This document shows, one piece after another, positions 30,921-34,850 of a DNA stretch of 34,850 nucleotides; position 1 is the stretch's first letter; each line of letters starts with the position of its first letter. The stretch is from assembly GCF_946481715.1 (NCBI RefSeq), contig NZ_CAMLOV010000042.1, positions 1 through 34,850 on the forward strand. The letters run 5' to 3'. Below the pieces are notes generated by a model. It saw only the letters and a list, made by a program, of their open reading frames with translations. It searched no databases and had not been told where the DNA came from. Position numbers and translations under genes: made by a program. This DNA comes from an uncultured Mucilaginibacter sp. GTDB taxonomy: Bacteria > Bacteroidota > Bacteroidia > Sphingobacteriales > Sphingobacteriaceae.

Positions 30921-31550
30921 TTATTTTGATCTTTTCAGTGATGGAAACCAAATCAAAAAGAATTCAGTAATAATTAATGGATAAACCCAACAAACCCATT
31001 CGTAAACAGTAAATCTCATTTGCTCTTCCTTGATGAAATTGAAAATGCCAGTGTACTCATCAATTATTGGGAGGATTCGAATAAATAAAAACGCCAAACC
31101 ACATACATAAGAGCGAATCATAAATTGTCTGTGTAATTTGAAATTTTTCTTTACTGCAAACCAATATGCGGAAACTGTGGTAAATAACCAAATTACAGCT
31201 AGAAACCCCAATGATGGAACCGAACCCGGCAATGGATAATTTCTCAACAATACAAAAACTGTAGCCGCAGAAACAATTGAACCGCCAATATAGGTTTTGC
31301 CAGCTAATCGGTGCCATTTTCTAAATCTGTTCCTAATCTCTGGGATAAATTGAAATGGACCGAGAAACAATGTACAGCCGGCACAACTGAAGTGTATGAT
31401 CAGCCACCATTTTTCTTTGGCTAATCTTGGTGTTAAAGTTTCATCAAAATATGGATAGACATTTGAAATATATAAATAAGACGAACCTAGGATTAATGAA
31501 ATCCAAAATACAATTCTCAATATTTTTTTTATGAATGTTACCTCCATCAT
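30921..31550 (-). CDS. DUF2306 family membrane protein
   Basis: A 209-residue protein with about six membrane helices. The family pattern is clear: WWLIIHFSCAGCTLFLGPFQF, RFRKWHRLAGKTYIGG with conserved R-x-W-H-R, and an HRQFMIRSY turn. DUF2306 proteins are inner-membrane proteins with no known function. The gene is visibly more AT-rich than the metabolic genes of the window and lies between a cassette-like spacer and an integrase stump, so it was probably acquired. It ends at a GCTGTTAGCAGC palindrome (30903-30914), and an attC-like palindrome lies just upstream of its start. Confidence 0.85.
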   Translation of the reverse strand: MMEVTFIKKILRIVFWISLILGSSYLYISNVYPYFDETLTPRLAKEKWWLIIHFSCAGCTLFLGPFQFIPEIRNRFRKWHRLAGKTYIGGSIVSAATVFVLLRNYPLPGSVPSLGFLAVIWLFTTVSAYWFAVKKNFKLHRQFMIRSYVCGLAFLFIRILPIIDEYTGIFNFIKEEQMRFTVYEWVCWVYPLIITEFFLIWFPSLKRSK

Positions 31551-31564
31551 GGTTTTAGCTTGGT

Positions 31565-31616
31565 GCTAACTAGCGAATATACACTGTAGCCGCGTATATA
31601 TTCCACTTATGTTAGC
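31565..31616. repeat. attC-like imperfect palindrome
   Basis: GCTAAC (31565-31570) and GTTAGC (31611-31616) are inverted. An inner AATATAC/GTATATATT partial stem and an unpaired GC-rich centre complete a structure of 52 bases. It lies between the integrase stump and the start of DUF2306, the place of a recombination site before a cassette. The ends do not fit the strict attC consensus. Confidence 0.4.
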
Positions 31617-31640
31617 CTACATACTGTTTATTTCAAATAT

Positions 31641-31814
31641 TTAAGCTGTCCAGTGGGCTTTTATGTTACTAAAATGCTTCGTACTTACGTAGGTGTAAAT
31701 TTCGATGGTCTTGGTGCTGCTATGCCCAAGCAGTTGTTGTATGTACCGAATATCGGTTCCTGCCTCTAGCAAATGGATGGCAAAGGAATGCCGAAGTCAG
31801 TGCAAAGTTGCCTT
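31641..31814 (-). pseudogene. 3' remnant of a tyrosine recombinase (integron/Xer-like)
   Basis: Reading the minus strand from 31814, the frame gives K-A-T-L-H, a stop, then [35 protein letters not shown] and [16 protein letters not shown] with a normal stop at 31641. The R-H-S box and LLGHSS..T..IYT.V belong to the catalytic C-terminus of tyrosine recombinases; the tail resembles the integrases of Bacteroidota. The in-frame TGA at 31797-31799 replaces what is usually a tryptophan in LHWLRH. Upstream of 31815 the similarity stops at a TAA. It is a dead fragment of ~57 codons, cut at the junction with the next gene. Confidence 0.85.
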
Positions 31815-32338
31815 TTATTTATTGCCTGCCTTGGCTGCCCCTTTATCTTATTAACAACAGGGTAATGCCCGAAAAGGGGAAAATATTTCTTTACTCTTAC
31901 TTCCCGGAGAAATTAAAAGTTAGCAGCGAAAACTTCAGCTTGAACACCCGCGTACGGATGAAAGAAATAAGTAACAATTTTTGTCCTTATATAGCTATTG
32001 AGGTGTACGCTCAACGATATATCATGCTCATAAAAAGCACCCCGAAGGGATGTGCCGCCGAAGCCCTGATGTATTTAGGCGAAAAAATAATAAGCGGTAA
32101 GGACACTAACCTGGCCCCAATATCCTTTGATGTTACCCAATGGACGGATATAGAGCTTACTGTTAAAAACAAGCTGGCTACGATTAAAATAAACAGTAAA
32201 GCAAGCTTTTCAAGCGGCTATAAAACCGATACAAAACTTATAACAGGCCTATCGTTCATTTCAAACGGGCTGTGCGAAGTTGATAATGTTGAGCTTAAAG
32301 GATTGGATGGGAAGGTGGTTTACAAAAATGATTTTTGA
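31808..32338 (+). pseudogene. 3' fragment of an uncharacterised gene, truncated at its 5' end
   Basis: An open frame that reads well from about 31865 (MPEKGK) to the stop at 32338. It looks like a secreted or surface lectin-type beta-sandwich end (NFSLNTRVRMKE..., DVTQWTDIELTVKNKLATIKI, VELKGLDGKVVYKNDF), resembling what I recall as the C-terminal end of larger PKD-type membrane proteins of Sphingobacteriaceae. No signal peptide or membrane segment is present, and the first bases come from the antisense strand of the integrase stump, so the 5' half has been lost. A perfect terminator follows. Any translated product would start at a TTG or at 31865 and is unlikely to work. Confidence 0.55.
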
Positions 32339-32350
32339 CGTTTTGTAGCA

Positions 32351-32380
32351 CAAAAGCCTGATACAAGTATCAGGCTTTTG
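32351..32380. terminator. Bidirectional terminator
   Basis: CAAAAGCCTGATA and TATCAGGCTTTTG are perfect inverted copies (13 bp, loop CAAG), between the plus-strand fragment gene and the minus-strand tRNA. Confidence 0.85.
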
Positions 32381-32383
32381 TTG

Positions 32384-32457
<74 letters not shown>

Positions 32458-32656
32458 GTTTTAGGTTTCCCTTTGGGGTGGCAAATATATTAAACCCGCC
32501 GTTAAAAAAAAATTCAAATCTCAATTATTTATTAAGCCGCATTACAATACTGCTGTACCAAGGCAAGCGACGTTAAATAATTTTTAGCTTTAGTGTAGTG
32601 TTTTGGTTTTTACACACACTAATTGGGTATAACAATCCAATATTTCTTTTAATATC

Positions 32657-33157
32657 ATGCAAACTGTGCCGGGCGATAAATTTATTAACCACATCAATGA
32701 GAATATTGGCATCATCCATAAGATATGCAATATCTACTTTACCGATGCCGACGACCGAAAGGATGCTTACCAGGAAATTTTGTACCAGTTGTGGCGGTCG
32801 TACGCAAGTTTTAAGGGCGATGCCAAATTCTCTACGTGGATGTATAAGGTGGCGCTGAATACTGCTATTACCTATCACCGCAAAAGCAACCGGCAACATA
32901 ATACAAACATGTTGGCAGAGGATTTAGAACAGTTTGCCGGGAGCGATGAGCAGCAGCATGTTAATGAGCGGATGGCTTTGCTTTACGCGGCTATAAATAC
33001 GCTGAATGCAACCGATAAGGCTATAAGCCTGCTTTACCTGGAGGACAACAGTTACGACGAAATTGCAGCTATAACAGGCCTCAGCAAAACTAATGTAAGC
33101 GTAAGGCTGGTGCGGGTAAAATTGAAACTAAAAGAAAAATTAAAAAACATTATTTAA
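32657..33157 (+). CDS. ECF-type RNA polymerase sigma factor
   Basis: A 166-residue sigma-70 family protein. Region 2 covers ~20-85, with DRKDAYQEILYQLWRSYASF and GDAKFSTWMYKVALNTAITYHRK. Region 4 covers ~110-165, with the helix-turn-helix LLYLEDNSYDEIAAITGLSKTNVSVRL. There is no region 1 or 3, as expected for ECF factors. It lies 22 bases before a membrane protein gene that is probably its partner or regulator. Target promoters are unknown; it follows a tRNA on the other strand with an AT-rich gap of ~200 bases. Confidence 0.95.
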   Translation: MQTVPGDKFINHINENIGIIHKICNIYFTDADDRKDAYQEILYQLWRSYASFKGDAKFSTWMYKVALNTAITYHRKSNRQHNTNMLAEDLEQFAGSDEQQHVNERMALLYAAINTLNATDKAISLLYLEDNSYDEIAAITGLSKTNVSVRLVRVKLKLKEKLKNII

Positions 33158-33179
33158 CCAACTACAAAACTCAATTATT

Positions 33180-33794
33180 ATGGAACCATTAGACGACGTA
33201 AAAAACCTGTGGCAAAAAAATACTTTCCAGCCAACCGATACATCTTTAACAAAAGAAGATGTTGCCGAAGCGATTAAAGTAAGGGCAAAAAAAGAGAAAA
33301 ATAGCATTGCCGAATACTTTTGGCTATCGCTAACATTCCACATTATCATCTATTCTTTTAGCAGTTACCTGCTTATCAAATACCGGGGTGCCGCACAAAT
33401 TACTGTATTAACCGCTATTGGGGTGTTGCTGTACATCCCACTAACCATTATTTTGATGAGGAAATTTAAAGCCCTGTACAAACCGGCAGAAGTGGCCGGC
33501 GATAACATCCGCACCTACGTGGGCAAACAGTATAAAACTTTAAGCGAGTTCTTCGCCTTCAAAAAAAGGTTCGATATGGCATCCGTGCCGCTTACCTCCA
33601 TTATTTTAACCGGCATACTGTTTAAACTTTATGTACCGGGCGGCGTTCAGCAGCATCTGCCGGCAGCATTAGCCGCATGCCTGGCAATGCTTTTAGTTTA
33701 TGCTGTGGCCGCATGGGCCGAAAATAAAAAGCATTTCACCATCCCGCTAAAGCGGCTCCGGTTTTTGCTGGATGATATCGAAAACAAGGACTAA
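33180..33794 (+). CDS. Four-helix membrane protein, putative anti-sigma-like partner
   Basis: A 204-residue protein. A soluble N-terminus (~1-42: MEPLDDVKNLWQKNT, then KEDVAEAIKVRAKKEKNS) precedes four likely membrane helices: two at ~47-66 and ~73-92 and two at ~135-152 and ~163-180. It ends in a basic, leucine-rich tail. No zinc-binding anti-sigma motif is present. Its position 22 bases after the ECF gene on the same strand, together with a cytoplasmic N-terminus, suggests that it holds or senses for that sigma factor. This is inference from the gene order; I do not recognise the family with certainty. Confidence 0.65.
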   Translation: MEPLDDVKNLWQKNTFQPTDTSLTKEDVAEAIKVRAKKEKNSIAEYFWLSLTFHIIIYSFSSYLLIKYRGAAQITVLTAIGVLLYIPLTIILMRKFKALYKPAEVAGDNIRTYVGKQYKTLSEFFAFKKRFDMASVPLTSIILTGILFKLYVPGGVQQHLPAALAACLAMLLVYAVAAWAENKKHFTIPLKRLRFLLDDIENKD

Positions 33795-34135
33795 GCAATC
33801 GCCCCAAACACCTTTCGCTATCGCATCATACCTTTACCCGCCTGCTTTGTTAAGGTTTATAAGCAGGCGGGCAAGGATCTTCCACCGCCCTCCCCCTACC
33901 TTCAAACCACCAAACACCCCAAGCGGTAACAGCGTAATAATAAATGTAAAATTAACAGTACTTAGTGTATTGAAATTTAATTTTTTTTAATATTTATGCA
34001 ATTGTATTTAGCTGATAATTAGCCATATAAATAGTGTGTAAAAAATACATTATGTAAATAAATATTCAAAAACACTTGTTTCTTAGTGTATCAAAAGCAT
34101 ATTTTTGGGCAACCAATTATAAACTTTTTACCTTC
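33795..34135. other. Gene-free region upstream of pckA
   Basis: A stretch of 341 bases. The last 200 are AT-rich and contain the promoter at 34075-34107; the first ~150 are GC-richer with no clear structure. I see no RNA gene and no terminator with a T run. Confidence 0.6.
34075..34107 (+). promoter_or_regulatory. Bacteroidota-type promoter of pckA
   Basis: CTTG (34075-34078), 21 bases, then TATTTTTG (34100-34107), a perfect TAnnTTTG. Transcription would start near 34114, about 22 bases before the pckA ATG. Confidence 0.6.
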
Positions 34136-34850
34136 ATGAATACAAGTAATAACCGGGTGCCCCAATTGGGGTATCTCAACCTGGCTAATGGGCCTGCTAT
34201 TTTTTATCAACTAAACCCGGCACAATTAATTGAGGCCGCCATCAAACGAAACGAAGGCGTTTTAAGCGATTCGGGCGCGCTCGCAATCGACACCGGCAGC
34301 TTTACCGGCAGGTCGCCAAAAGACCGCTTTATTGTAGACGACCACATCAGCCACGATAACGTATGGTGGGGAGCCGTCAATTTTAAATTTGATGGAGCAA
34401 GGTTCAATGCCCTATTTAAAAAAATGACCGCCTACCTGGCCAAAAAAGATGTTTTTGTACGCGACAGCAGCGCCTGTGCTAACGAAGACTTCCACATCGA
34501 TATCCGCGTGGTAACCGAGACAGCCTACCAGAACCTGTTTGTACACCACCTGTTCATCAGGCCCGAGGCACCAAACCCGGATGGCCGCCCCGAATGGACC
34601 ATCATTGCTGCCCCCGGGTACAGTGCCGACCCGGAGGTTGACGGCACACGCCAAAAAAACTTCACTATCATCAGCTTCAGCAAAAAAACCATCCTGATAG
34701 GCGGTACCGGCTATACCGGCGAAATAAAAAAAGCCATTTTTACGGTGCTTAACTTTACCCTGGCGCACGATAAACAGGTGCTACCTATGCACTGTGCGGC
34801 CAATACAGGCATTAATGGCGATACAGCAATTTTCTTTGGCCTTTCGGGCA
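34136..34850 (+). CDS. pckA: Phosphoenolpyruvate carboxykinase (ATP), N-terminal part (partial)
   Basis: The first ~238 residues of PEPCK, the gluconeogenic enzyme that turns oxaloacetate and ATP into phosphoenolpyruvate in the cytoplasm. IDTGSFTGRSPKDRFIVDD near residues 50-68 is the family's conserved early block, and FVRDSSACANEDFHIDIRVV and NFTIISFSKKTILIGGTGYT match later segments. The window ends at AIFFGLSG, the beginning of the ATP-binding P-loop (GLSGTGKT in the family), so the kinase and metal sites are outside. The start ATG at 34136 lies ~22 bases after the predicted transcription start. Confidence 0.95.
   Translation, partial: MNTSNNRVPQLGYLNLANGPAIFYQLNPAQLIEAAIKRNEGVLSDSGALAIDTGSFTGRSPKDRFIVDDHISHDNVWWGAVNFKFDGARFNALFKKMTAYLAKKDVFVRDSSACANEDFHIDIRVVTETAYQNLFVHHLFIRPEAPNPDGRPEWTIIAAPGYSADPEVDGTRQKNFTIISFSKKTILIGGTGYTGEIKKAIFTVLNFTLAHDKQVLPMHCAANTGINGDTAIFFGLSG

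Noticed and set aside
31565..31616. A genuine integron attC site
   Set aside because: The outer words are GCTAAC/GTTAGC and do not satisfy RYYYAAC/GTTRRRY, so I call it only attC-like.

Overview
The window looks like chromosomal DNA from a member of the Bacteroidota, most likely the Sphingobacteriaceae (Mucilaginibacter/Pedobacter-like). The evidence is a type IX secretion (T9SS) C-terminal sorting domain, the gliding lipoprotein GldB, many lipoproteins, promoters with the Bacteroidota TTTG / TAnnTTTG pattern, little Shine-Dalgarno signal, TM-AraC regulators and dispersed palindromic repeats. The assignment rests on recognised families and motifs only; no database search was run.

Layout. 1-4.6 kb: end of a T9SS cargo gene, a tiny membrane protein, a DUF4136 lipoprotein, nadE (minus) divergent from gldB (plus), and a small membrane protein. 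4.6-10.2 kb: a minus-strand carbohydrate block with a GH13 alpha-amylase, a ThuA-like protein, a GH9 glycosidase and a sugar-nucleotide epimerase. 10.2-11.4 kb: a nest of inverted repeats, a YjbR-like protein and a YtxH-like stress protein behind a good sigma-54 promoter match. 11.5-16.8 kb: sensing genes, namely a histidine kinase with an ethylene-receptor-like membrane domain overlapping its response regulator, a DUF4397 lipoprotein, and a CheB-CheR-coiled coil-PAS protein with no kinase domain. 16.8-17.2 kb: no gene, but a 10-bp-period repeat array.

17.2-22.9 kb: zinc alcohol dehydrogenase, a DUF3095 cyclase-like protein, a TM-AraC regulator, a TPR/DUF1579-like secreted protein and a pentameric ligand-gated ion channel homologue. 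23.0-25.1 kb: a tight hxlR-ridA-ridA-phzF operon whose promoter is covered by a perfect palindrome, so self-repression is likely. 25.5-30.2 kb: an HMA-AraC regulator, then an ice-binding-like (DUF3494) surface lipoprotein followed by an outer-membrane protein with two OmpA-like domains. 30.3-32.5 kb: an orphan receiver, then an AT-rich accessory patch with a DUF2306 gene, an attC-like imperfect palindrome, the 3' stump of a tyrosine recombinase and the 3' stump of another gene, ending at tRNA-Ala(GGC). 32.6-34.9 kb: an ECF sigma factor with a membrane partner, and the start of pckA, cut by the window end.

The strongest leads for something little described are the ethylene-receptor-like two-component pair, the pLGIC homologue, the DUF3494/double-OmpA pair, the integron-like scar at 30.7-31.8 kb, and the helically phased 10-bp array at 17.04-17.20 kb.
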